DNA of 64,000 nt, taken from Duganella sp. CF458 (GTDB taxonomy: Bacteria; Pseudomonadota; Gammaproteobacteria; Burkholderiales; Burkholderiaceae_D). A program made the translations under genes and the position numbers. The number at the start of each line of letters is the position of its first letter. The first letter of the stretch is position 1. The stretch lies in contig NZ_FOOF01000018.1 in assembly GCF_900113115.1 (NCBI RefSeq), positions 62,001 through 126,000 of the forward strand, given 5' to 3'. This document shows positions 33,921 through 42,240 of this stretch, piece by piece. Below the pieces are notes generated by a model, which was given only the letters and a program-made list of their open reading frames with translations, was not told the DNA's origin and made no database searches.

Positions 33921-35380
33921 GGGAAACTCCTGTCACCGAGCGCGAAATCCGCGCCGTCTACCTGGCCATGATGGCCGTGCTGGGCCTCAGTGCGCTGGAC
34001 CAGAGCATTGTCGCTACCGCCTTGCCGCGCATCGTGGCGGACCTGGGCGGCATGGCCCACTTGTCGTGGGTGGTCACGGCCTATGTACTGGCTTCCACCG
34101 CGACCATGCCGCTGTACGGCAAGCTGGCCGACCAGTACGGCCGCCGGCCGATGATCTTCGCCGCCATGGGCGCCTTCCTGCTTGGCTCCGTGTTGTGCGG
34201 CATGGCGCAGGACATGACGCAGCTGATCGTGTTCCGCGCGCTGCAAGGCGTGGGCGCGGGCGGCTTCCTGCCGCTGGCGCAGATTATCATCGCCGACATC
34301 ATTCCTCCGGCGGAGCGCGGCAAGCGCATGGGCATGGTGCCGGTGGTGTATGCCGCCACCAGCCTGCTCGGCCCCGTGCTGGGCGGCCTGATTACCGATG
34401 CGCTGTCCTGGCACTGGACCTTCTACGTCAACTTGCCGGTCGGCGCCGTGGCCTTCTACGCCATCGCGCGGGCACTGCGCAAGGAGACGGTGCACCACGC
34501 GCACCGCGTGGATTACCTCGGCTCAGTGCTGATGACCGGTTCGATCACCTCGGCACTGCTGGTGCTGGCGCTGGGCGGCACCGAATGGGCCTGGGATTCG
34601 CTGCAGGTGCAGGCATGCAGCGTGCTGGCCGTGGTATCGGGTACTTGGCTGGCCATTCACGTGCGCAAAGTGCCGGAACCGGTGCTGCCACCGGATTTGT
34701 TCGGCAACCGCGTATTCAATATCGCCAGCGTGGTGATGGCGCTGACGTTCATGGGCCTGATGGGCGCCACCGTGTTCTTCCCGCTGTTTTTCCAGGTGGT
34801 GATGGGCAGTAGTCCTGCCAGCTCGGGCCTGCTCACGGTGGCAATGATGATCGGCCTGGTAGGCTCCTCGATGCTGAGCGGCCGCAGGCTGGCGCGCACC
34901 GGCAAGTACAAGGGCGTGCAATTGGGCGGGCTGGTTGCCGCGTTGGTGGCCTTCACGACGCTGGCGCTTGGCATGGAAGCCGGGTGGGGCTACTGGATCA
35001 TTGAACCGGCGATCTTCCTGCTTGGCGCCGGCTTGGGACTGGTCATGCCGAACATGACCATCGCGGTGCAGAACGCCTTGCCGCTGCCACGCCGTGGCGT
35101 GGGAACGGCGATGCTGACTTTCTTCCGCTCGCTGGGGGGCTTGCTGGGCGTGACTGGATCGGGCGCGCTGCTGGCGCGTTCGCTGCACATCCACGGCGTG
35201 AAAGCCGTGGCGGCAGTGGGGCCTGGCGTCAGCGTGCTGCCATCGACGGTGGCTGTATACCGCCACGCGATCGCAGGCATCTTCGGCGCAGGCGCAGTGC
35301 TGGTGCTGCTAGGCCTGATCGTGCTGCTGTTCCTGCCGGAGATCCCGCTGGCAGGCCACAAGACCGATCAATCCGCATAG
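33917..35380 (+). CDS. DHA2-family MFS multidrug transporter
   Basis: A 487-residue transporter with about fourteen transmembrane helices (EmrB/QacA group). Motifs seen: LDQSIVATALPRIVADLGG (motif D1), GKLADQYGRRPM (motif A), FRALQGVGAGGFLPLAQ (motif B) and PVLGGLITDALSWHWTFYVNLPVG (motif C, antiporter). It is translationally coupled to marR. The drug specificity is not readable. Its last 13 bp overlap a small convergent open frame. Confidence 0.92.
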   Translation: MRETPVTEREIRAVYLAMMAVLGLSALDQSIVATALPRIVADLGGMAHLSWVVTAYVLASTATMPLYGKLADQYGRRPMIFAAMGAFLLGSVLCGMAQDMTQLIVFRALQGVGAGGFLPLAQIIIADIIPPAERGKRMGMVPVVYAATSLLGPVLGGLITDALSWHWTFYVNLPVGAVAFYAIARALRKETVHHAHRVDYLGSVLMTGSITSALLVLALGGTEWAWDSLQVQACSVLAVVSGTWLAIHVRKVPEPVLPPDLFGNRVFNIASVVMALTFMGLMGATVFFPLFFQVVMGSSPASSGLLTVAMMIGLVGSSMLSGRRLARTGKYKGVQLGGLVAALVAFTTLALGMEAGWGYWIIEPAIFLLGAGLGLVMPNMTIAVQNALPLPRRGVGTAMLTFFRSLGGLLGVTGSGALLARSLHIHGVKAVAAVGPGVSVLPSTVAVYRHAIAGIFGAGAVLVLLGLIVLLFLPEIPLAGHKTDQSA

Positions 35381-35478
35381 AAGGTGCCGAGAATTGCCAG
35401 CGTCCAGTAAACGGCGCCCGCAATGCACCAGGCGATATTGGCCCCCGTGAACGAAGCGTTGCCGTTGCCGCACGGCAT
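35368..35478 (-). CDS. Small membrane protein, 36 residues
   Basis: A short frame reads MPCGNGNASFTGANIAWCIA and continues with GAVYWTLAILGTFYAD, forming one hydrophobic helix with a polar, Gly/Asn-rich N-terminus. The peptide looks protein-like, and the antisense frame here is only the tail of the DHA2 gene. An in-frame GTG at 35511 would add MRTLKQVQIES and is an alternative start. The ribosome binding site is weak. It lies convergent to the DHA2 gene. No function is proposed. Confidence 0.45.
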   Translation of the reverse strand: MPCGNGNASFTGANIAWCIAGAVYWTLAILGTFYAD

Positions 35479-35538
35479 TGACTCTATCTGGACCTGTTTC
35501 AGGGTTCTCACACCTTCACGAGTTGCATAAATCCGACA

Positions 35539-35841
35539 TCAACCTGGATAGATCGGCGCGTCGGCCTGTTCTCCGGCCACGGTCATCCACGGCCGGATGC
35601 GCCAATTCAACACCAGGCCACTCCTCACATACGGGTCGGCCTTGACGAATTCCTCGACCACGGCGGGCGAGTCGGTCTTGAACCACAGCAGTGCGCTGTC
35701 GACCGGGTCGGCCAGCACGCCGCCCAGCTGGAATTCGTCACGTTCGTGCGAGGCCCAAGCCAGTTTCAGGTGCGCGTCGCGGAACTCGGCGCGGCGTTCA
35801 AGGTAGTCTGCGGCATATTCGTACATGAGGATGTAGTGCAT
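35539..35841 (-). CDS. YciI-like protein
   Basis: A 100-residue protein of the YciI/YCII family: MHYILMYEYAADYLERRAEFRDAHLKLAWA carries the conserved strand and the RxxxRxxHL helix. LGGVLADPVDSALLWFKTDSPAVVEEFVKADPYVRSGLV is the dimeric ferredoxin-like core with the usual DPY. Members are small dimeric alpha/beta barrel proteins, often of unknown enzymatic role. The internal ATG was chosen because the family begins here. It is divergent from a TonB-dependent receptor gene. Confidence 0.82.
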   Translation of the reverse strand: MHYILMYEYAADYLERRAEFRDAHLKLAWASHERDEFQLGGVLADPVDSALLWFKTDSPAVVEEFVKADPYVRSGLVLNWRIRPWMTVAGEQADAPIYPG

Positions 35842-35977
35842 GGCGATCTCGCGCAAGGGGACAGGGAAGCCAGTATGACTCATACGTTTTCGGAATATCA
35901 ATACTGAAAGACGCAATACTTTGATATTGCAGGCCCTGCGTAACATTGGCTCACCAAACCAAAATAACGGAGACAAT

Positions 35978-38716
35978 ATGCGTAAGACTGTATTGGCGGC
36001 GCTGATCGCAGAAATGCTGCTGCCGCTGGGTGCCTATGCTCAAACGGCCGACGAGGCGATCGATCCTTCGGCCAAGGTGGTGGTGAGCGGCGTCCGCGCT
36101 TCCCTCGCTTCCTCGCTTGCGACCAAGCGTTTGCAGGAAGGTGTAGTAGATGCCGTATCAGCCGAAGACGCCGGCAAATTCCCGGATACGAATATCGCGG
36201 AATCGCTGCAACGCGTCACCGGCGTGCAGATCCAGCGCAACAACGGGGAAGGGCGTTACATTTCCGTGCGTGGCCTGGGCCCCGAATTCAATAATGTGCT
36301 GGTCAACGGCCGCACCATGACCAGCGATACCGGCGGCCGCGATTTCTCGTTCGACCTGCTGTCGTCCGACCTGATTTCGAAAGCCATCGTCTACAAGACT
36401 TCCATGCCCTTCCTGCCGGAAGGCGGCATCGGTTCGACTGTCGATATCCAGACTGCCCGCCCGCTGTCCGGCAAGGCCGGCCACTCGGGCGTGGTCAATG
36501 TGTTCGACTCCTATGATTCGAACTCGAAGAAGAATACGCCCAACGTCAGCGGCATGTACTCCTTCGCCAATGAGAACAAGACCTTCGGCGTGACTGGCTC
36601 CCTGTCCTACACCGACCGCGCATCGAAGCAGAACAAGGCCATCAACGACGCCTGGAACCTGCGCGACGTCTACATGATCGATGGCGACCTGAATTCCCAG
36701 GGCCTGACCATGGCCAATGTCAGCAGCAAGAAGCTGCTGATGCCGCAAAGCTTCGGCTACCAGCAGGAGAACGAAACCCGCAAGCGCCTGGTCAGCAACC
36801 TCACCGTGCAGTACAACCCTTCGGCGGATTGGAAGTTGACCGCCGATGCGCTGTATTCGCGCCTTAACCAGCGCAATGACGTGATTGCGATCAGCGACTG
36901 GAACAATCCGGTGCAACTGGGCGTGAAATATGATTCGAACAACCAGGTCACCAGCTTCATGCGTCCCGGCGCAAATTTTTTCGCCAATAATCCGGCCCTG
37001 GTCGGCGACGGCACCGGCATCCTGACCGACGCCAACTCGAACGACATGATCGTGAAGGGCGGCGACCGCCTGTCGATCACCAAGGCTTTCGGCCTGAACG
37101 CGAAATGGAACGCATCGCCGGAGTGGAAGCTGGAGGGCGATGTCTCGAATTCGCGCACCACCACCAAAACCCCGGACCAGTGGATCGTGGCGGGCATGGT
37201 GCCGAACAACGGCGATACGCTGACCTTCGGCAGCATTCCGAGCCTGTCCTTTGGCGATGGCATCACCGACCCGAATGCGGTGCGGGCGCACGCGGTGTCC
37301 AACAAGGACGTGCGCTTTGCCGATGAATTGAGCGAGGCCCGCATGAATGCGTCGTGGGCGCATGAGATCGGCGCCTTCAAGGGCCTCGACACCGGTGTCT
37401 CGCATTCCCAGCGCAAGGTCGGACGCAACCAATGGGAAAGCGATTCATGGAACGCGTTCAGCGGCTACCATGTCGCGCTGCCGTCGTCGCTGTTCACGGT
37501 GAAATCGCTGGACAACGCTTTTCCCGGTGCGCCGGCGAGCTACCTGAGCTTCGATCCGTATGCGTACATGAACTACCTGAACCAGCCATCCGTGCTGGCC
37601 CTGTCGAACGATCCGGCGCTGTACCTGGACAAGACCAGGTTCCCGAACGGCCCGATGGCGATCGATTACACCAAACCGAACTTCTGGAGCGTCAAGGAAA
37701 AGGTCTCGAGCATCTTCCTCGACTCGAAGTGGGAAGGCGAACGCTGGTCGGCCAATGCCGGTGTGCGTGTGGTGCACGTGAATTCGACCTCCACCGGCAT
37801 CAGCCGCGTGCTGCTGTCGGCTACCAAGAGTCCGAACGACACCACCTACATCCTGAATTACGGCCCGGCGGTCGAAACTGCGGTCTCGAACAGCTATAAC
37901 AGCGTGCTGCCATCCGGTAACCTGAAGTTCGACCTGAGCGACGATATGGTGCTGCGCCTGGCGGCCTCCAAGACCGAGACCCGGCCAACCCTGAACCAGA
38001 TGGGCGTGGACAATTGGTACGGCGGACGCTTCGGCGACGTGCAGACCGGCGGCGGCAATCCTTACCTGAAGCCGATGGAGTCGAAAAACCTGGATCTGTC
38101 GTATGAGTGGTATCTGTCCAAGACCAACTTCCTGGGCGCGGCCGTCTTCCAGAAGAAGGTGTCGAATTTCCTGGAAAAGCGGCTGGAAGACATTACCATT
38201 CCGCAGTATTCGGAAGTGGTGCACGACACGCGTATCCGCAACGGCCAGAAGGGCAAGATCAAGGGCATCGAGCTGGCCGGCCAGTACGCCTTCGACAACG
38301 GCATCGCCTGGTTGCGCGGCTTTGGCGTCGCTGCCAACTACACCTTCGTCGACGCTACCGCCAGCCGCGACGACGCGGCGGCGCTGGATTGCGGATACCC
38401 GGGTTTGTCGAAGCAGTCGTACAACGCCTCGCTGTTCTATGAGAACGAGACCTTCTCGGCGCGCGTAAGCTACAACTGGCGCAACAAGTTCGCCGTCGAT
38501 TGCGGCGGCGGCAGCACCCAGCCACGCACCCGCGCGGCGTACGGCCAGTACGACCTGAGCCTGCGCTACAACCTCACGCCGAAGATCGCGCTGTACCTGG
38601 ATGGCATCAATTTGAACAATGCGCGCATGCACGAATATGCCAACAACGAAAGCCAGTTCCTGACGCTGGAAGACGTGGGGCGCCGGGTCAATGCCGGCTT
38701 GCGTTTCGCCTTCTAA
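35978..38716 (+). CDS. TonB-dependent outer-membrane receptor
   Basis: A 912-residue receptor that imports ligands through the outer membrane using TonB energy. Signal peptide about 1-22 (ending GAYA); plug domain about 35-190 with GKFPDTNIAESLQRVTGVQI and YISVRGLGPEFNNVLVNGR; then a 22-strand barrel ending in the aromatic strand GLRFAF. The plug sequence resembles receptors associated with carbohydrate uptake in proteobacteria (Caulobacter/Xanthomonas type), so the ligand may be a glycan rather than a siderophore (inference). ACGGAGAC precedes the ATG. AATATCAA/TTGATATT repeats lie upstream. The stop overlaps the convergent HAD gene by four bases. Confidence 0.92.
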   Translation: MRKTVLAALIAEMLLPLGAYAQTADEAIDPSAKVVVSGVRASLASSLATKRLQEGVVDAVSAEDAGKFPDTNIAESLQRVTGVQIQRNNGEGRYISVRGLGPEFNNVLVNGRTMTSDTGGRDFSFDLLSSDLISKAIVYKTSMPFLPEGGIGSTVDIQTARPLSGKAGHSGVVNVFDSYDSNSKKNTPNVSGMYSFANENKTFGVTGSLSYTDRASKQNKAINDAWNLRDVYMIDGDLNSQGLTMANVSSKKLLMPQSFGYQQENETRKRLVSNLTVQYNPSADWKLTADALYSRLNQRNDVIAISDWNNPVQLGVKYDSNNQVTSFMRPGANFFANNPALVGDGTGILTDANSNDMIVKGGDRLSITKAFGLNAKWNASPEWKLEGDVSNSRTTTKTPDQWIVAGMVPNNGDTLTFGSIPSLSFGDGITDPNAVRAHAVSNKDVRFADELSEARMNASWAHEIGAFKGLDTGVSHSQRKVGRNQWESDSWNAFSGYHVALPSSLFTVKSLDNAFPGAPASYLSFDPYAYMNYLNQPSVLALSNDPALYLDKTRFPNGPMAIDYTKPNFWSVKEKVSSIFLDSKWEGERWSANAGVRVVHVNSTSTGISRVLLSATKSPNDTTYILNYGPAVETAVSNSYNSVLPSGNLKFDLSDDMVLRLAASKTETRPTLNQMGVDNWYGGRFGDVQTGGGNPYLKPMESKNLDLSYEWYLSKTNFLGAAVFQKKVSNFLEKRLEDITIPQYSEVVHDTRIRNGQKGKIKGIELAGQYAFDNGIAWLRGFGVAANYTFVDATASRDDAAALDCGYPGLSKQSYNASLFYENETFSARVSYNWRNKFAVDCGGGSTQPRTRAAYGQYDLSLRYNLTPKIALYLDGINLNNARMHEYANNESQFLTLEDVGRRVNAGLRFAF

Positions 38717-39399
38717 GCCAGCAGGGGAGCGATATCGTCAAGGTGGGCGGCTTCGAAAGTGGGCAGTGCTTCCGTGTCGTTGGCTAATCGGCCGGGATTG
38801 AACCAGCAGCTTTCGATGCCGAACCGGTTGGCGCCAAGGATGTCGGCGTCCAGCCGGTCGCCCACGATAACGGTGTCGTCCTTGTTGAAGGAGCGCGCCA
38901 TCTTTGCGGCGTACTCAAAGAAGCGGCTGTCAGGCTTGGCGAAACCGCATGCTTCGGAGGTGGCGGTAAAGGAGATATAGTCGCCCAGGCCGGAGCTGGC
39001 AATGCGGCGGTCCTGGATATGGGCCACGCCGTTGGTGATGATGCCGACTTCGCCCGCCGCGGCGAGCGTTTCGCACAGGCGCTTGGCGCCATCGACCAGC
39101 ACCACGGTTGCGGACAGCGATTCGAGATAGCGGTGGCTCGCCTGCTGCGGGTCGATCTCCAGCCCGTTCGCCGCGAAGGTCTTGCGGAACCGTTCTACTT
39201 TCAGGAATTCCTTGGCGACCGTGCCGGCTTCAAAGGCCCGCCACAATGCGATGTTGATGACTTGATATTGCTGGAACAGGTCGTCGACACTGTCCTTGTA
39301 GCCCAGTTCGCGCAACACGCGTTCGAAAGAGAGCTTCTCGGAGGCGCGGAAGTCGAGCAGGGTGTCGTCGAGGTCGAACAGGAACAGGGAATGCTTCAT
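38713..39399 (-). CDS. yjjG: YjjG-like HAD-superfamily nucleotidase
   Basis: A 228-residue phosphatase. Motif I is FLFDLDDTLLDF with both catalytic Asp residues, motif II is IITNG, and motifs III and IV are in CGFAKPDSRFFEYAA and VIVGDRLDADILGANRFGI. Length, the C1 cap and the order match YjjG, a pyrimidine 5'-nucleotidase that removes non-canonical nucleotides. The ATG lies only 14 bp after the tRNA-Lys terminator and has no clear ribosome binding site, so the gene may be expressed by readthrough from the tRNA transcript. Confidence 0.85.
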   Translation of the reverse strand: MKHSLFLFDLDDTLLDFRASEKLSFERVLRELGYKDSVDDLFQQYQVINIALWRAFEAGTVAKEFLKVERFRKTFAANGLEIDPQQASHRYLESLSATVVLVDGAKRLCETLAAAGEVGIITNGVAHIQDRRIASSGLGDYISFTATSEACGFAKPDSRFFEYAAKMARSFNKDDTVIVGDRLDADILGANRFGIESCWFNPGRLANDTEALPTFEAAHLDDIAPLLA

Positions 39400-39413
39400 A
39401 GTGCGCAAAATAA

Positions 39414-39439
39414 AATAGCCAGCCCGAAGGCTGGCTATT
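39414..39439 (-). terminator. Intrinsic terminator of tRNA-Lys
   Basis: An 11-bp perfect stem AATAGCCAGCC/GGCTGGCTATT closes a TTCG tetraloop on the minus strand and is followed by TTATTTT. It begins 11 bp after the CCA end of the tRNA gene. Confidence 0.85.
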
Positions 39440-39450
39440 CTATCTTTTTC

Positions 39451-39526
39451 TGGTAGGCCGTGCGGGGCTCGAACCTGCGACCAACGGATTAAAAGTCCGC
39501 TGCTCTACCAACTGAGCTAACGACCC
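39451..39526 (-). tRNA. tRNA-Lys (anticodon TTT)
   Basis: A 76-nt cloverleaf: acceptor GGGTCGT pairs with ACGGCCT through two G-U wobbles; D arm AGCTCAGTTGGTAGAGC; anticodon loop CTTTTAA; variable loop TGGTC; T arm GCAGGTTCGAGCCCCGC; discriminator A and encoded CCA. It closely resembles E. coli tRNA-Lys. It has its own promoter and terminator. Confidence 0.96.
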
Positions 39527-39537
39527 GAAGGGCCCGA

Positions 39538-39566
39538 ATTATATAGACCTCCGATCGTTTCGGCAA
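39538..39566 (-). promoter_or_regulatory. Promoter of tRNA-Lys
   Basis: -35 TTGCCG (39561-39566) and consensus -10 TATAAT (39538-39543) with a 17-bp spacer, followed by a GC-rich discriminator (TCGGGCCC) typical of stringently controlled stable-RNA promoters. The -10 lies 11 bp before the tRNA 5' end. Confidence 0.8.
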
Positions 39567-39588
39567 GTGCCCGGGCCAAGCGTATAAT
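39560..39588 (+). promoter_or_regulatory. Divergent promoter of the small gene and pentapeptide operon
   Basis: -35-like TCGGCA (39560-39565) and perfect -10 TATAAT (39583-39588) with a 17-bp spacer, 21 bp before the start codon at 39610. Its -35 shares five base pairs with the -35 of the opposing tRNA-Lys promoter. Confidence 0.65.
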
Positions 39589-39609
39589 CGCCACCGGAAG
39601 GAAACGATC

Positions 39610-39834
39610 ATGACTTACGAACAATACCTCGACGAAGTGACTACGCTCATCTTCGAAAAATACAACCTGAAAGACAGCCTCGCCGTCAAACTGGTCATGG
39701 ACGCACAGGACGCGGAGTTCTTCGTGCGCCATGACGATGACAAGAAGCTGCGCAACGTCGACCAGGCCCACAAAGACGCCAAGACGATTTACGAGGCCCA
39801 CGCGGCCCACGCGGCTAAGAGCCAGCGCCGTTAA
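39610..39834 (+). CDS. Small hypothetical protein
   Basis: A 74-residue charged, helical protein (MTYEQYLDEVTTLIFEKYNL, then DAEFFVRHDDDKKLRNVDQAHKDAKTIYEAH). No signal or membrane segment and no known domain. GGAAGG precedes the ATG at good spacing and a consensus -10 lies upstream, so it is very likely expressed. Its stop is one base from the start of the pentapeptide-repeat gene, which suggests translational coupling. Confidence 0.75.
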   Translation: MTYEQYLDEVTTLIFEKYNLKDSLAVKLVMDAQDAEFFVRHDDDKKLRNVDQAHKDAKTIYEAHAAHAAKSQRR

Positions 39835-39835
39835 G

Positions 39836-40489
39836 ATGGAAATGGACCGCGATTTGCTGGCGCAGCAGCTGGCGGCCGGCATCCGTCATTTTGTGCAATG
39901 CAGTTTTGACGACGCCGACTTGTCCCGCCTTGACCTGCAGGACTGCGTGTTCGAGCGCTGCACTTTCAACGAAACGATCCTGTATGCCTGCAAACTGGCG
40001 CGCAGCAGTTGGCAGCGTTGCCGCGGCATGTCGGCGGACTTCGAATCGGCCGACCTGGTCGACGCGCATTTCCAGGGTTGCGACCTGAATAACAGCAAGT
40101 GGCGCCGGACCAAGCTGGCATCGGCCAGTTTCCGCAGTTGCAAATTGACCGGCGCGGCCTTCGAAGAGGTGTCGCATCTCGGCGCCGTTTTTGACGAGTG
40201 CCTGCTGGTTGGCGCGGACATGCGCGGTTTCTCGTTCCGCAAGGCGACCTTGAACCAGCTCGACTTCTCGGACGCCGACCTGTCCGGCTGCGATTTCCGC
40301 GAGGCTGTGCTGGAAGGCTGCAGCTTGCGCGATGCGGTGCTCAAGCTGACACGCTTTGAGGCCGCCGACCTGCGCGGGGCTGACCTCGGCGGCCTCAAGC
40401 TGACCGATGTGCGCGCCTTCAAAGGTGCCGTGATTTCCCATGCCCAGGCCGCGGCAATCCTGGGTGAAATGGGACTTCTCGTCGCCTGA
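39836..40489 (+). CDS. Pentapeptide-repeat protein
   Basis: A 217-residue protein made almost wholly of A(D/N)Lxx-type pentapeptides (CSFDDADLSRLDLQDCVFER; ADLSGCDFREAVLEGCSLRD), which fold as a right-handed quadrilateral beta-helix. Overall length and the repeat break near the middle resemble Qnr/MfpA DNA-mimic proteins that protect gyrase, but drug resistance cannot be claimed from this. Its ATG starts one base after the preceding stop (TAAGATG). The product is cytoplasmic, without signal peptide. Confidence 0.85.
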   Translation: MEMDRDLLAQQLAAGIRHFVQCSFDDADLSRLDLQDCVFERCTFNETILYACKLARSSWQRCRGMSADFESADLVDAHFQGCDLNNSKWRRTKLASASFRSCKLTGAAFEEVSHLGAVFDECLLVGADMRGFSFRKATLNQLDFSDADLSGCDFREAVLEGCSLRDAVLKLTRFEAADLRGADLGGLKLTDVRAFKGAVISHAQAAAILGEMGLLVA

Positions 40490-40494
40490 TTCCT

Positions 40495-42240
40495 TTAATG
40501 GCGGGCCTGTTGCATGGCCAGCTTTTCCTCTGCCTGCGCCAGTACGTTCGCAATGCGCCGTGCATTGCGGTCGCGCCAGCCCGGTTCCAGTGCCACCCGC
40601 GCTTGCAGCTCGCGGCATTGGTTCAGCAGGGCCCATGCTTGCAGCCGCGCGGCGCCAATGTGCCGGTGGTCGGCATGCGCGCAGGCGGCAACCGCCTTGC
40701 GCAACTGCGACAAGGCACTCTTGAGTGCCTGGCCTCCACGTTCGGGCCACAGCAGCGTGTAGACGGTGATCGAAACCGCCAGGCCAAGCAGGATCCCGAC
40801 CAGGCGGTCGCGGATTTCCGTCACGTCGGTGACCGGGCCGAAACTGCCCAATTGCGCCAGGGCGAAGGCAAACATCATCTGCACCCCGATGTAATTGAAA
40901 CGCGGCGATCCCACGGCGATCCATGCGCCAAGCGCGATGATGGGCAGGGACATGGCCAACAGGCCGACGATGCTGTCGAGGTGCGGCACGATGAAAACGG
41001 TTGCCACCAGCGCTGCCAGGCTGCCCAGGCAGCAGCCCAGCAGGCGGGTGATGCCTTTGTGGGTGGTCGCACCCAGGCTTGGCAAGGCGAGGATGATGCA
41101 GGTCTGCATTGCGGTATGGATGCCTGGCCACTGCAGGCCTGTGTAAATGATGTAGGTGGAGATCGCAGCCAGCACCGCTTTGAAGGCGAACTTCAGGTGG
41201 ACGATGCGCAGTGGATTGCCTGTGGCGGCGGCAGGCGCAAGCGGCTGTGCGGCAGTTGCGACGTCGCTCGTGGCGGCAGCGTCGGCATCCACCTCGGCCG
41301 CGGCGCAAAGAGCCCGCGCCATCTCACGCAAGATTGCGCCATGCGCTAGCGGCGCCGGGCATTGCGGCACAACGTCCGCAAGCTTGAACGCCGTGTCGTG
41401 CCCAAGGCACACTCTCAGCGATTTGCACGCTTCGCGAATCGCCATCATCTGCCGGCGCTCCTCTTTCGACAACTCGAACGGCGCCAGGCGGGCCAACTGT
41501 GCAGCCGCTGCGTGCAGGCGGCTCACGGCCGCAGCGCGCGCCGCGGTGCGTTCCTTGCCGCCCAGGGAGGCAAACGCCAGTTGCCGCTGCAGGGCGAGCA
41601 CGCCGCGGCCGACCCGCCCGCTGTGAAAGGCCGGCGCGGCAACGCCGGCAATCCGCGCATCGAGCTGGTGCTCGACCTCGTCGAGCTGGCGGCCATATTC
41701 CTCCACCAGCAGTTTGACCGGCAGCGCCGGCCGGAACAGGCGTTGGATGATCATCGTCACCACGATGGGGTAGGTGGTCGCCACGCCCACCCACAGCAGC
41801 GCGCGCGTCATCACTTCCGGATCGTTGTAGATGTCGGCCATGCTTTGGCCGTACACCACGATCAGCGCCACCAGGAAACCGATGCCGCCAAACCTGCTGG
41901 CCCTCATGAAGTACATGCCGCAGAATGCGACCAGGGCGGCCCCGAGAATGCGCAGCATCGGCGCGTCAATGAAGAACTTGAGCAGCAGGATGGATGCAAG
42001 CACCGAAAGGATGCTGCCGATGATCAGCACCATGCCGCTCATGCGGGTCAGCACCGTATTCTCCTGCGCCGTGAAGAACACCATGATCAGCGACAGCGAG
42101 AGCGAAGGAACCTGCAAAGCCATCGAGCAGACGATCACCACCGTGCAGCTGGCGAGCAGGCGCCACACGGCATCCATGCGGCCTGGGAAGGGCGCCAGCT
42201 CATTGCGAATACGCGCTGTCAGGGATTCCATGACGTTCAC
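40495..42240 (-). CDS. FUSC-family efflux permease, AaeB-like
   Basis: A 581-residue inner-membrane exporter with two clusters of about five to six transmembrane helices (ALQVPSLSLSLIMVFFTAQE to about 165; KFAFKAVLAAISTYIIYTGL onward) separated by a long cytoplasmic helical region of about 180 residues. This is the FUSC/aromatic acid exporter layout. The ATG overlaps the adaptor stop by four bases. With the DUF1656 and HlyD genes it forms an AaeXAB-type pump, whose relatives export p-hydroxybenzoate, fusaric acid or related aromatic acids. Confidence 0.9.
   Translation of the reverse strand: MNVMESLTARIRNELAPFPGRMDAVWRLLASCTVVIVCSMALQVPSLSLSLIMVFFTAQENTVLTRMSGMVLIIGSILSVLASILLLKFFIDAPMLRILGAALVAFCGMYFMRASRFGGIGFLVALIVVYGQSMADIYNDPEVMTRALLWVGVATTYPIVVTMIIQRLFRPALPVKLLVEEYGRQLDEVEHQLDARIAGVAAPAFHSGRVGRGVLALQRQLAFASLGGKERTAARAAAVSRLHAAAAQLARLAPFELSKEERRQMMAIREACKSLRVCLGHDTAFKLADVVPQCPAPLAHGAILREMARALCAAAEVDADAAATSDVATAAQPLAPAAATGNPLRIVHLKFAFKAVLAAISTYIIYTGLQWPGIHTAMQTCIILALPSLGATTHKGITRLLGCCLGSLAALVATVFIVPHLDSIVGLLAMSLPIIALGAWIAVGSPRFNYIGVQMMFAFALAQLGSFGPVTDVTEIRDRLVGILLGLAVSITVYTLLWPERGGQALKSALSQLRKAVAACAHADHRHIGAARLQAWALLNQCRELQARVALEPGWRDRNARRIANVLAQAEEKLAMQQARH

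Noticed and set aside
39836..40489. Calling the pentapeptide protein a Qnr quinolone-resistance protein
   Set aside because: Many pentapeptide-repeat proteins share this pattern. Nothing seen shows the Qnr loops, so only the general call is made.
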